From Parasphingorhabdus litoris DSM 22379 (GTDB taxonomy: Bacteria > Pseudomonadota > Alphaproteobacteria > Sphingomonadales > Sphingomonadaceae), in contig NZ_CP086727.1 of the NCBI RefSeq assembly GCF_020906275.1, positions 2,604,001 through 2,668,000 on the forward strand: a stretch of DNA of 64,000 nucleotides, read 5' to 3'. Positions 16,609 through 24,983 of this stretch are shown piece by piece (within the stretch, counting starts at the first letter, position 1; the number at the start of each line of letters is the position of its first letter). Below the pieces are notes generated by a model that saw only the letters and a list, made by a program, of their open reading frames with translations, had not been told where the DNA came from and made no database searches. The position numbers and the translations under genes were made by a program.

Positions 16609-17304
16609 TTAGCCCGTTGCTTTTAAAGGCTTTGCCGGGGAAAAATGGACCGGACCAAGAACAAGCAATTCCCGTTTTGCAATGGCAATAGCGTGCTGAA
16701 CAACAGCAGCGCGATAAGCTTCCAATATATCCGCGCGGGCCTGCAGGCGCACGTAGATGGGAAATGCAATGATATGCGAGACAAACAAACCGTAAAGACT
16801 GGTCAACAGCGTGATACTCATGGCTGGGCCCATTTTGAGAGGGTCTATACCAGTTGCAAAGAGCTGGATCAGGCCGATGATCGTTCCGATCAAGCCGATG
16901 GCAGGCGCTATTTCAGAAGCAGAATTCCAATAGGTCGCGGTTACGGTCTGCTTTTTATGAACCGCATGTTCTTCAAGGCGCGCCCATTCTTCAAAGTCTT
17001 TCGCATCCTTGGAATTAAGCAATCGCGCGATCACCCGGGTTACGAAACTGTCTTCGCTCCGTACCCGCTCCAATCCCACAAACCCTTTCTCCCGCAAGAC
17101 AAAATCAATGCGGCGGCACATGAAAGTGGCATTCTCTCCGCTCTCCGCAAAGGGATCTCTGCTGCTATTCAAAAGCGCTGCAAAAGCCAGCAAGAATGAA
17201 TCCCGACCATTTTGAATCCAGGCCAAGATCAGAACGCTGCCAAGCACCAGAACAAACAAAAGAGGGTCAAAAAAGCGGCCCAGACTGGTGAGAATGATCT
17301 CCAT
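16609..17304 (-). CDS. MotA/PomA/ExbB-family channel protein, second stator-like pair
   Basis: 231 aa from the ATG at 17304; the in-frame ATG at 17346 would place the start inside the CGGCAA box cluster. Membrane segments are at about 9-28, 34-45, 135-160 (SEIAPAIGLIGTIIGLIQLF) and 175-200 (MSITLLTSLYGLFVSHIIAF). The last two match the PomA/MotA core more closely than TolQ. The cytoplasmic loop between them is short and has no clear long charged torque helix. The gene is encoded divergently from flgB and probably co-transcribed with the MotB-like gene and perhaps flgA. A full-size motAB pair exists at 25966-27699, so this is a second, smaller pair. Confidence 0.72.
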   Translation of the reverse strand: MEIILTSLGRFFDPLLFVLVLGSVLILAWIQNGRDSFLLAFAALLNSSRDPFAESGENATFMCRRIDFVLREKGFVGLERVRSEDSFVTRVIARLLNSKDAKDFEEWARLEEHAVHKKQTVTATYWNSASEIAPAIGLIGTIIGLIQLFATGIDPLKMGPAMSITLLTSLYGLFVSHIIAFPIYVRLQARADILEAYRAAVVQHAIAIAKRELLVLGPVHFSPAKPLKATG

Positions 17305-17318
17305 CAGTTCGCTACCCG

Positions 17319-17363
17319 CGGCAAAGCGGCAAAATTTTTCCGGCAACCGGCAAAACTTTGCCG
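17319..17363. promoter_or_regulatory. Cluster of CGGCAAA boxes, putative flagellar enhancer
   Basis: Four direct CGGCAA(A/C) boxes lie at 17319, 17327, 17341 and 17348, and one inverted box TTTGCCG at 17357-17363. The last two form an 18-bp palindrome at 17347-17364. The cluster is ~85-130 bases upstream of the -24 element of the flgB promoter and just upstream of the divergent MotA-like start, a fitting place for an enhancer bound by the sigma-54 activator. Similarity to Caulobacter ftr elements is from memory. Confidence 0.6.
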
Positions 17364-17448
17364 GTCTCGTCCGGGACCGCGTTGATTTTTCGTTATTGCC
17401 GACATGAAACCCCCAAAAACAGCCAGTTTTTCGTCATCGCTACAAAAC

Positions 17449-17463
17449 TGGCACGCCCTTTGC
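17449..17463 (+). promoter_or_regulatory. Sigma-54 promoter of the flgBCDEFGHIJKL operon
   Basis: TGGCACG-CCCT-TTGC is a full match to the -24/-12 core with correct spacing. Transcription would start near 17475, giving a leader of about 78 bases before the flgB ATG at 17553. It is the only strong promoter seen for the rod-hook operon. Confidence 0.88.
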
Positions 17464-17552
17464 GATGAATTGCTCGAGATTACCGATCCCGGTGTTTCTC
17501 ATGCCAAAGTTACGGTCGATTGGCCGGACAGTTAAGACAGGAATGAATTTCG

Positions 17553-17906
17553 ATGCCTAGTTTGGATCAAGTACTTGCATTAAACGGTGGAGCGCTAAAA
17601 CTGCGTTCGCAGCGTTTGAACATGCTTGCGTCAAATATCGCAAACGCTTCGACGCCTGGATATAAGGCGAAGGATCTCGATTTCGATCGCGCGATGCAGC
17701 AAGCCCAAAATGGCAGCTCTGTTGAGAAAGCCGCAAGCGATCACACCGGGTTTCGCGTGCCACTGCAACCATCGCTTGATGGCAACACCGTTGAACTTGC
17801 GGTGGAACAAACGCTCTTCGCCGAGAACGCCATTCAATATCGCACCACCCTTTCCTTCCTGAATGGGCAAGTGTCGTCAATCAAACGCGCCTTGAAAGGA
17901 GAATAA
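17553..17906 (+). CDS. flgB: Flagellar proximal rod protein FlgB
   Basis: 117 aa, normal length. It has the rod-protein N-terminal motif (LRSQRLNMLASNIANASTPGYKAKDLDF, residues ~18-45; the SNIANxxTPGYK pattern) and a C-terminal helical end. FlgB is the most proximal rod subunit, contacting FliE, and is exported without cleavage. First gene of the operon, 2 bases before flgC. Confidence 0.95.
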   Translation: MPSLDQVLALNGGALKLRSQRLNMLASNIANASTPGYKAKDLDFDRAMQQAQNGSSVEKAASDHTGFRVPLQPSLDGNTVELAVEQTLFAENAIQYRTTLSFLNGQVSSIKRALKGE

Positions 17907-17908
17907 GG

Positions 17909-18307
17909 ATGAGCGGAAGTATGAATGTTTTTGATGTCGCCAGCCGGGCCATGTCGGCCCAGATGGTGCGGCTCAACACCACCGCCTCCAATCTCGCCAG
18001 TGCCCGCACGGACTATGCGAGCAAGGACGAAGCCTATCGCGCAATGCGCCCGGTTTTTCGCGCGGTCATGGAAGACAATATGGCGACCGTTGATGTGGAG
18101 CGCGTAGTGCAAACCGACGCGGAACCGCAAAAAAGGTACGACCCCACCAATCCGATAGCCGACAAGGAAGGTTATGTCTGGGAAGCGGCTGTCGATGAGA
18201 CAGCAGAGCTGATCGACATGCTCGAGACGGCTCGAAACTATCAGAACAACGTCCAAGTTTTACAAACAGCAAAATCACTCATTCTAGAAACGGTAAGGAA
18301 CCAATAA
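17909..18307 (+). CDS. flgC: Flagellar proximal rod protein FlgC
   Basis: 132 aa. N-terminal rod motif (ASRAMSAQMVRLNTTASNLA) and the C-terminal FlgC motif with DMLETARNYQNNVQVLQTAK and a final LILETVRNQ. It forms the rod with FlgB, FlgF and FlgG. The stop shares one base with the flgD ATG (TAATG-like overlap). Confidence 0.95.
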   Translation: MSGSMNVFDVASRAMSAQMVRLNTTASNLASARTDYASKDEAYRAMRPVFRAVMEDNMATVDVERVVQTDAEPQKRYDPTNPIADKEGYVWEAAVDETAELIDMLETARNYQNNVQVLQTAKSLILETVRNQ

Positions 18308-18975
18308 TGGAAATTGCACCACAAGTTTTTGAAAATAAAACGTCGAATATCGCCGGCCTCGCTGCTGCGCAGCCCGCAAATGCGACGGGTGACAATAATT
18401 TGGGTCAGGATTCCTTTCTGCGTCTCATGACAACGCAGCTTAAATTTCAGGATCCTTTTGATCCCTTGGACAACCAGGCAATGGTTGCCCAACTGGCGCA
18501 GTTTTCGAGCGTAGCAGGCATTTCCGAGATGAACCAATCGCTGACCGAAATCGCCTCTATGCTGGGCGATAATCGCCTGTCCGATGCTAAGGAATGGATC
18601 GGTCATTCCATCTTGGTTCCGGGTAACTTTGCTGTAGCGAACAAAAACGGCGAATATACCGGCGAATTTGAGTTAACGCAGGCCACCGAGAATCTCTCCG
18701 TTGATCTGCTCAACGAAGCCGGTGAAATCGTTATGTTCGCAGAGCTCGGCGCTCAAGAGGCCGGGCCCATTCAGTTCAATTTTGACAGCAAAACCGCAAA
18801 CGGTGAACCGCAGGACCTTGGAAGACTGCGCGTGCGCGTAAATGGTGGTGCCATATCTGATCTCGCAACTTGGGTACCCGTGGCTTCGGTCCAAACATCC
18901 GAGGCCAGCGGACCACCCATTCTTGTGACCCCCATTGGCAATGTATTGCCCGCAGAAGCTCTGCGTATCGGATAG
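18307..18975 (+). CDS. flgD: Flagellar hook cap protein FlgD
   Basis: 222 aa. The N-terminal FlgD signature (LGQDSFLRLMTTQLKFQDP, then PLDNQAMVAQLAQFSSV) is intact. The C-terminal part has the FlgD Tudor/Ig-like region, including GEIVMFAELGAQEAGPIQFNFD. FlgD is the scaffold at the tip of the growing hook and is lost from the finished flagellum. Confidence 0.94.
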   Translation: MEIAPQVFENKTSNIAGLAAAQPANATGDNNLGQDSFLRLMTTQLKFQDPFDPLDNQAMVAQLAQFSSVAGISEMNQSLTEIASMLGDNRLSDAKEWIGHSILVPGNFAVANKNGEYTGEFELTQATENLSVDLLNEAGEIVMFAELGAQEAGPIQFNFDSKTANGEPQDLGRLRVRVNGGAISDLATWVPVASVQTSEASGPPILVTPIGNVLPAEALRIG

Positions 18976-19016
18976 AACCATCCGCCCCCGACAGATTTAA
19001 AACAGGAGAAGAATTA

Positions 19017-19847
19017 ATGTCTTTCTTTACGTCCCTCAGTGGCTTGAAAGCTGCGCAAACCGACTTGAATGTTATTTCAAACAATGTCGCCAATACCAAC
19101 TCAACCGGCTTCAAGAAAAGCCGAGCAAACTTCGGCGATCTGTTTGCTGCTGCACCAACACAGACAACCAAAACCGTTGCTGGCCAAGGTGTAAGGCTGA
19201 CCGGCATCACACAACAATTTACGCAAGGCACCTTGCAGGCGACCGAAAAGACGCTTGATTTGGCAATTGCTGGTGACGGGTTTTTCTCCGTCCGCGGACA
19301 ACCCCCACGTCAGGATTTGACCTTTACCCGTAATGGCGCCTTTTCCGTCAACGTTGATCGCGAAGTTGTCGACACTACAGGTGCGAAAGCCCAGCTATTG
19401 CCAGTCGATGCCAATGGCGTGGCAACATCAAATAACATCGCCGACATGTTCGACTTTATTTTGCCTGAATTCGATCCGGGTGATCCAACGGCCTTGCTGA
19501 CCAATATTGGCATAAATGGCGAAGGCGTGGTTAGCGCGACCTTCTCAAACGGCAACCAGATCAATATCGGTGCCATGGCTATGGCAAGTTTCACTGCCAT
19601 TGAAGGTCTGCGCCCGGTTGGTGACGCGCACTGGCAATCAACTGGTGATTCCGGTCCGCCCCAGATCAACCAAGCTGCTAATGGTCCATTGGGTCAGGTG
19701 CGTTCTGGTTCTCTGGAACTTGCCAATGTGGATATCACTGAAGAGCTGGTGTCGCTCATCGCAGCACAGCGTAACTTTCAGGCCAATGCCCAGGCGATAG
19801 AAACGGCCAATACGCTCAGCCAGACGGTTATCAACCTTCAGGTCTAG
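19017..19847 (+). CDS. flgE: Flagellar hook protein FlgE (short form)
   Basis: 276 aa from the ATG at 19017, which follows AGGAGAA; an open frame upstream overlaps flgD and is not used. The N-terminus (FTSLSGLKAAQTDLNVISNN) has the hook/rod SNNVAN-type motif. The C-terminus has the typical LANVDITEELVSLIAAQRNF and the NTLSQTVINLQV end. Many hook proteins are 400 aa or longer because of surface domains D2/D3; here those inserts are almost absent, leaving a hook of core domains only. It is distinguished from flgF/flgG by its order after flgD and its LxxAxxxL start. Confidence 0.9.
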   Translation: MSFFTSLSGLKAAQTDLNVISNNVANTNSTGFKKSRANFGDLFAAAPTQTTKTVAGQGVRLTGITQQFTQGTLQATEKTLDLAIAGDGFFSVRGQPPRQDLTFTRNGAFSVNVDREVVDTTGAKAQLLPVDANGVATSNNIADMFDFILPEFDPGDPTALLTNIGINGEGVVSATFSNGNQINIGAMAMASFTAIEGLRPVGDAHWQSTGDSGPPQINQAANGPLGQVRSGSLELANVDITEELVSLIAAQRNFQANAQAIETANTLSQTVINLQV

Positions 19848-19880
19848 AACCTGACGGCCTTATCAACCCGGGAATAGTCC

Positions 19881-20624
19881 ATGGATAAGCTTGCATATAC
19901 CAGTGTCAACGCGATGAAATCGCTGATGAACCGCCAGACGGCCATTGCTAACAATATGGCGAATTCAAATACTGTGGGTTTCAAAGCCGATATGGTGTCG
20001 GCGAAATCCCAGTATCTGAATGGTCCGGGTCATGACAGCCGCGCAATGGCCGTTGAGCGGCCGATGCAGGCCGATATGAACAGCGGTTCCGTTACGCAAA
20101 CGGGCCGCTCCATGGATATTGCTTTGGAGGGCGATGCCATGATTGCGGTGCAAGCCGCCGATGGCAAAGAAGCCTATTCGCGGCGCGGCGACCTTCGCAT
20201 CGCCGCGTCCGGGGCCATGGTCACCGGCGATGGTTTTCCGGTCATGGGCGCTGGAGGCCCGATCACCATGCCACCCGCCGAACGGGTTGATATAGGGGCC
20301 GACGGCACCGTCTTTTTTGTCCCTCAAGGCGGTGACCCGACGCAGCCGCAGGAACTCGACAGGATCAAGCTGGTCAGCATGACCGGTAGCGCCATTTCAA
20401 AAGGGCCGGACGCCTTGTTCCGCGCTGCCAATGACGGCGTTCTTCCGGTTGATGACAATGCAAGAGTCATTTCTGGCGCACTGGAGGAATCCAACGTCAA
20501 CATGACCGCGGCGCTGGTCGACATGATTGAAACCAGTCGTGCCTGGGAAACCCAGGCAAAGCTGCTGCGCACCGCGCAAGAGCTGGATGAGAGCAGCGCC
20601 GGCGTGATGAGCATGCCGCAATGA
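19881..20624 (+). CDS. flgF: Flagellar rod protein FlgF
   Basis: 247 aa. Rod N-terminal motif (MKSLMNRQTAIANNMANSNT), a central RRGDLRIAASGAMVTGDGFPVMG segment (the GdF/L-xxxxxG-LVT-GxPVlG motif), and a C-terminal ALEESNVNMTAALVDMIETS. Position between flgE and flgG and length match FlgF of the proximal rod. Confidence 0.94.
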   Translation: MDKLAYTSVNAMKSLMNRQTAIANNMANSNTVGFKADMVSAKSQYLNGPGHDSRAMAVERPMQADMNSGSVTQTGRSMDIALEGDAMIAVQAADGKEAYSRRGDLRIAASGAMVTGDGFPVMGAGGPITMPPAERVDIGADGTVFFVPQGGDPTQPQELDRIKLVSMTGSAISKGPDALFRAANDGVLPVDDNARVISGALEESNVNMTAALVDMIETSRAWETQAKLLRTAQELDESSAGVMSMPQ

Positions 20625-20660
20625 TAACGGGTGCGATGATCGCACAAAGGAGATGATGAA

Positions 20661-21449
20661 ATGAGCAACTCTGCCCTACAAGTCGCGCGCACCGGTCTGG
20701 ATGCGCAGAACACCAAGATGCGCGTTATCGCCAACAATCTGGCGAACGTGAATACAACGGGATTCAAACGCGATCGTGCGGATTTTGAAACACTCGCCTA
20801 CCAGAATGTTGTCACACCCGGCGCGCCCTCGGACGCGCAAAACCGCTTCGCCAGTGGTTTACAACTGGGCACTGGCGTCAAGCTATCGGGCGTTGGCAAG
20901 ATCAGCACACAGGGCACCTTGCAGAACAGTGAAAATGCCCTCGATATGGCCATTGAAGGGGGCGGTTTTTTCCAGGTGGAAAGACCAGATGGCAGTACCG
21001 GCTATTCACGCGCAGGTAATTTCAGCCTGACCGCCGAAGGTAATCTTGTAACCAGTGACGGCCTGCCCCTGATACCCGCGATTCAGGTTCCACAAGGGGC
21101 CACTGCCCTTACCATCGGTAATAATGGAACGGTCACGGCCACGCTGGCCGGTCAAAATGAACCTAGTGAACTGGGTCAGATTGAACTCGCTAATTTCACC
21201 AATCCGGCCGGTTTGCTTTCAGTAGGCAATAATATCCTCACCGAAACGGCGGCCAGCGGTCCACCACAGGTGGGTGAAGCTGGCACCGAAGGTCTGGGGA
21301 ACATCCGTCAGGGTGCGCTGGAACAATCCAACGTAAATATAGTCGAAGAACTGGTGAACATGATCGAGACGCAGCGCGCCTATGAGGTCAATTCCAAAAT
21401 GATCTCGGCCACCGATGAAATGCTGCAATTCGTGAACCAGCAAATCTGA
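20661..21449 (+). CDS. flgG: Flagellar distal rod protein FlgG
   Basis: 262 aa, the standard length. It has ALQVARTGLDAQNTKMRVIA with NNLANVNTTGFKRDRADFE, the YSRAGNFSLTAEGNLVTSDG motif and a C-terminal ALEQSNVNIVEELVNMIETQ followed by RAYEVNSK, all closely matching FlgG. The protein forms the distal rod that passes through the P and L rings encoded next. AGGAGATGATGAA precedes the ATG. Confidence 0.97.
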   Translation: MSNSALQVARTGLDAQNTKMRVIANNLANVNTTGFKRDRADFETLAYQNVVTPGAPSDAQNRFASGLQLGTGVKLSGVGKISTQGTLQNSENALDMAIEGGGFFQVERPDGSTGYSRAGNFSLTAEGNLVTSDGLPLIPAIQVPQGATALTIGNNGTVTATLAGQNEPSELGQIELANFTNPAGLLSVGNNILTETAASGPPQVGEAGTEGLGNIRQGALEQSNVNIVEELVNMIETQRAYEVNSKMISATDEMLQFVNQQI

Positions 21450-21478
21450 TCGTAATTTGAGTGAGAGGCATTAGGACC

Positions 21479-22165
21479 ATGCGTATATCATCTGTTTCAA
21501 AAGCGGTCGTTTCCGTTTCGATTGCTCCCTTCTTCCTGATCGGTTGCATGGGATCGGGCAGCAACATGGCTTCGGCCGGTTTTGCGCCGGTGGTTGCTGA
21601 ACCGCTGCCTGCCACTGCACCCGCCGCTGCCAATGGTGCGATTTTTCAGCAGGCATCTGGCTATGCAGCGCTAACCAGCGGCATGCGGGCTAGTCGGAAG
21701 GGCGATATCATCACTATCCTGCTTGTCGAAAACACGCAGGCAGCTAAGTCAAACAGCGCGTCCAAAGACCGCGATGGCGGCTTTTCCTTAACACCGCCGA
21801 CCACTGGCCTTTTCTCTCTGTTTTCACCGAGTGATGTTGCCAGCAGCGGATCGCAGAATTTCAGTGGTAGCGGCAACGCTGCCCAATCGAATTCCCTACA
21901 GGGGCAGATCAGCGTGACCGTTGTCGAAAGCTACGCAAATGGAACAATGCTAGTACGCGGTCAGAAACTGACCTCCCTCAATCGCGGCGATGAACACACG
22001 CAGTTCAGCGGCCTTATTCGAGCGATTGACGTGTCTTCCGAAAATACAATTCCGTCCACCAAAGTCGCCAATGCACGTATCATTTACGGCGGCACCGGTG
22101 AAATTGCATCCGCCAGCAAACAGGGCTGGTTGCAGAAATTCTTTTCTTTCATTTCCCCTTTTTAG
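21479..22165 (+). CDS. flgH: Flagellar L-ring lipoprotein FlgH
   Basis: 228 aa from the ATG at 21479; a GTG 6 codons upstream is possible. The N-terminus is a lipoprotein signal with lipobox LIGC (Cys about residue 22). Family motifs include DIITILLVENTQAAKSNSAS, TVVESYANGTMLVRGQK and GLIRAIDVSSENTIPSTKVA. FlgH forms the L-ring in the outer membrane. It is followed by flgI with a 21-base gap. Confidence 0.95.
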   Translation: MRISSVSKAVVSVSIAPFFLIGCMGSGSNMASAGFAPVVAEPLPATAPAAANGAIFQQASGYAALTSGMRASRKGDIITILLVENTQAAKSNSASKDRDGGFSLTPPTTGLFSLFSPSDVASSGSQNFSGSGNAAQSNSLQGQISVTVVESYANGTMLVRGQKLTSLNRGDEHTQFSGLIRAIDVSSENTIPSTKVANARIIYGGTGEIASASKQGWLQKFFSFISPF

Positions 22166-22186
22166 TCCCCGATCAGGCGAGACATT

Positions 22187-23311
22187 ATGACCCTATCATC
22201 TAGAATAACCCGTATCGTTCATTGGTTTGCCGCGCTGGCAATCGCACTGTTTATCGCAGCGCAGCCAGCACAAGCCGAACGGATTAAGGACCTTGGCCAT
22301 TTTGCTGGCCTGCGAACCAATCAGTTGGTTGGCTATGGTGTGGTCGTTGGGCTTGCCGGAACAGGCGATGATAGTCTCGAATATGCCACTTTGGGGGTCA
22401 AAGGTATGACCAGCCGATTTGGTCTCGCCCTGCCCCCAGGTGTCAATCCGGCCACGAAGAACGCTGCTGCGGTCATGGTTACCGCAGAAATGCCAGCATT
22501 TGCCAAGCCTGGCCAACGGATGGACGTCACCGTTTCTGCTTTAGGCAAAGCCAAATCGCTACGCGGTGGTACATTGATTTTAATGCCGCTCTATGGCGCT
22601 GATCAACAGATCTATGCGATGGCACAGGGTAATCTAGCTGTAGGCGGCTTAGGCATTTCTGCTGCCGATGGATCCAGCGTGACTGTAAATATCCCGTCAG
22701 TGGGACGTATCTCAGGTGGTGCGACGATCGAACGGACCGTTGCTACCGGCTTTGAAAGTCAACCGTTCCTCAGCTTTAACCTAACCGATGCAGATCTCAC
22801 AACCTCTCTGCGGGTCGCGGATGCGATCAATCAAGCGTTGGGGAGTGAACAAGCAATCGCAGCCGATGCTGTAACTGTTCGCATTTCGGCTCCCATGGGA
22901 ACACAAGAACGTGTCGCATTGATGGGCAAGATTGAAAATCTAATCGTGAAACCAGCCGAAGCGCGGGCACGCATTATCGTCAACGCAAGAACCGGCACAG
23001 TTGTGATTAATGGTGCCGTTCGATTGGGTCCAGCAGCGGTCAGTCACGGAAAATTGACTGTCCGAGTGGAAGAAAATCCAACCGTTATACAACCAGCTCC
23101 GTTTAGCCGTGGCCGGACCGAAACCGAACAAAATAGTGATATCGCGTTGGAGGATAATGGAGCCCCCGCGTTTGAAATCGGACGCCGCGCTTCATTATCA
23201 GAAATTGTCGAAACTATTAATTCCATCGGAGTTTCACCGTCTGATTTAACAGCGATCCTTGAAGGATTGAAACAGGCCGGTGCCCTGAAAGCGGAGTTGA
23301 TCATCATATGA
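22187..23311 (+). CDS. flgI: Flagellar P-ring protein FlgI
   Basis: 374 aa with a Sec signal peptide (LAIALFIAAQPAQA, cleavage after ~30). FlgI hallmarks include RIKDLGHFAGLRTNQLVGYG, VVGLAGTGD, NAAAVMVTAEMPAFAKPGQR and the C-terminal SPSDLTAILEGLKQAGALKA. It forms the P-ring in the peptidoglycan layer around the rod, helped by FlgA. The flgJ start overlaps its stop by four bases. Confidence 0.96.
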   Translation: MTLSSRITRIVHWFAALAIALFIAAQPAQAERIKDLGHFAGLRTNQLVGYGVVVGLAGTGDDSLEYATLGVKGMTSRFGLALPPGVNPATKNAAAVMVTAEMPAFAKPGQRMDVTVSALGKAKSLRGGTLILMPLYGADQQIYAMAQGNLAVGGLGISAADGSSVTVNIPSVGRISGGATIERTVATGFESQPFLSFNLTDADLTTSLRVADAINQALGSEQAIAADAVTVRISAPMGTQERVALMGKIENLIVKPAEARARIIVNARTGTVVINGAVRLGPAAVSHGKLTVRVEENPTVIQPAPFSRGRTETEQNSDIALEDNGAPAFEIGRRASLSEIVETINSIGVSPSDLTAILEGLKQAGALKAELIII

Positions 23312-23640
23312 CCATCATTAATTCTCACGGGAACCTTTTGGCTGCATCATCCGGTGGTGCAGCCAAACCTGCTGTGCAAGGTCAGAAAAACGAAGCGGAA
23401 GCCATGGCGGCCGATTTCGAGGCAATTTTTGTTCGACAAATGCTGTCAACAATGCGCACGGCGTCTTTGGGCGACGGCCTTTTCGATGGCAAAGGCACAG
23501 AGCAGTTTCGCGATATGCAAGACGCCATGCTGGCCGAAAATATGGCGGATAAAGGCGTTTTTGGTATTGCGGATCTGCTTACACGGCATGTTGACAAAGG
23601 CTCCAATGACAAAAACGGTGGAGTGAGCAACAATGTCTGA
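23308..23640 (+). CDS. flgJ: Rod-binding protein FlgJ, single-domain form
   Basis: 110 aa. Only the N-terminal rod-cap domain is present (AADFEAIFVRQMLSTMRTAS, GTEQFRDMQDAMLAENMAD, GIADLLT). The C-terminal muramidase domain of enterobacterial FlgJ is absent, as in many alphaproteobacteria. The separate lytic transglycosylase at 13823-14650 probably replaces it. Overlaps flgI by 4 and flgK by 8 bases. Confidence 0.92.
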   Translation: MTIINSHGNLLAASSGGAAKPAVQGQKNEAEAMAADFEAIFVRQMLSTMRTASLGDGLFDGKGTEQFRDMQDAMLAENMADKGVFGIADLLTRHVDKGSNDKNGGVSNNV

Positions 23641-24964
23641 CCTGTTGTCCATTGGACGCGCCGCACTGCGCGTTAACAGCCGGGCACTCGAAGTTGTTGG
23701 GACCAACGTCGCCAATGCTGAAAATCCCAACTATGTCCGCCGCTCGCTGAATATCGGCGACACAACGATTTATGGCACGACCAACCCGCTATACGGAAAT
23801 TATATCGGCACTGGCAGTGTTGCTGTGAATGGCATTGTCCGGTCCAGCGACCAGTTTCTCGAAGCGGCCACCAGGCAAACCGGCGCCAGCAGGGTGAAAA
23901 CCGAGATCGCGGTTCAATGGCTTGATCAAGGTGAAATTGCACTCGCCAATAACCAATCAGACATCGGTAGCCAGCTGACAGAACTTTTCGGTAGTGCCGA
24001 AGAGCTCTCAGCGGTTCCCTTTGAACCGGCTCTGAGAGGTCAGTTTCTTGGTGATATTGAAGATACTGTCGCACGGTTTAATCAAACGGCATCCAACCTA
24101 TCATCCACTATCAGCCTAATGGATGGCGCAGCTTCACAGGAGGCCGCAGAGTTAAATAGCGCGCTGGCCGAGCTTGCTGAAGTCAATGAAAAATTGCGCC
24201 CTACTCGCCCCGGTACATCGCAACATATCGCTTTGCTGGACCAACGTGACGCGGCACTCACCGTCATTACCGAAAAACTCGATGTCGAGATCAGTTTTGG
24301 TGACAATGGTGTGGTTGACATATCCAGAGCCGGAACCAATCTGGTTGCCTTCGATACCGTCAGCCCAGTCACATTTGTTGCCAATGCCGGGGCAGCCTTT
24401 GACATAGAAATTGGCGGCGCGGTCCAACCGCCACCAACCGATGGTACGTTGGGCGGATTGAACCGCGCGCAGTCAGATATTGCCGCTGTTGCGACAAATC
24501 TCGATAGCCTGGCAGTTCAGTTTGCAAATGAACTAAACGGTTGGCAGGCCAATGGTCGCACCGATGGCGGAGCCGTGGGTGCGCCTGTCGTCTCGCATAG
24601 CGGAACGGCTGCCAGCCTTTCTGCCACAGGTCTAACCGCAGATGATCTGGCACTGGCTTCACCGACTGGCGTTGCCAATGGCAATATACTGGCATTTGTT
24701 GATCTACGTACGCCAGGCGGGACCGAACAACAATATGAAGGCCTCGTGCTTGGGCAAGCCCAAAACCTGCTTTCGACACGCAGTGAAAGCGAGGCCGCAA
24801 CGGCGTTTGATCTGGCCACGCGTGAAGCGCGCGATCGGGTGTCGGTCGTTGATCTTGATCGCGAGGCGGCCGACTTAATTCGCCTGCAACAATCCTATGA
24901 AGCATCTGCCCGGATCGTTCAGGTCGCCCGCGAAACCATCCAATCCGTTTTGGCAATCTTTTGA
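23633..24964 (+). CDS. flgK: Hook-filament junction protein FlgK (HAP1)
   Basis: 443 aa. The N-terminal axial motif is RAALRVNSRALEVVGTNVAN. The FlgK/FlgE-like C-terminus has VSVVDLDREAADLIRLQQSY and EASARIVQVARETIQSVLAIF. The middle holds the FlgK RPTRPGTSQHIALLDQRDAA (residues ~190-210), which marks HAP1 (LLDQRDxAL). FlgK joins hook and filament; FlgN-type chaperones deliver it. Confidence 0.94.
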   Translation: MSDLLSIGRAALRVNSRALEVVGTNVANAENPNYVRRSLNIGDTTIYGTTNPLYGNYIGTGSVAVNGIVRSSDQFLEAATRQTGASRVKTEIAVQWLDQGEIALANNQSDIGSQLTELFGSAEELSAVPFEPALRGQFLGDIEDTVARFNQTASNLSSTISLMDGAASQEAAELNSALAELAEVNEKLRPTRPGTSQHIALLDQRDAALTVITEKLDVEISFGDNGVVDISRAGTNLVAFDTVSPVTFVANAGAAFDIEIGGAVQPPPTDGTLGGLNRAQSDIAAVATNLDSLAVQFANELNGWQANGRTDGGAVGAPVVSHSGTAASLSATGLTADDLALASPTGVANGNILAFVDLRTPGGTEQQYEGLVLGQAQNLLSTRSESEAATAFDLATREARDRVSVVDLDREAADLIRLQQSYEASARIVQVARETIQSVLAIF

Positions 24965-24983
24965 TGGCGCATGAAGGAATGAC

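Noticed and set aside
17404..17535. A 43-codon plus-strand reading frame across the flgB promoter (ATG at 17404 to TAA at 17533).
   Set aside because: It reads through the perfect sigma-54 promoter, has no ribosome site and lies upstream of the predicted transcript start, so it is probably by chance.
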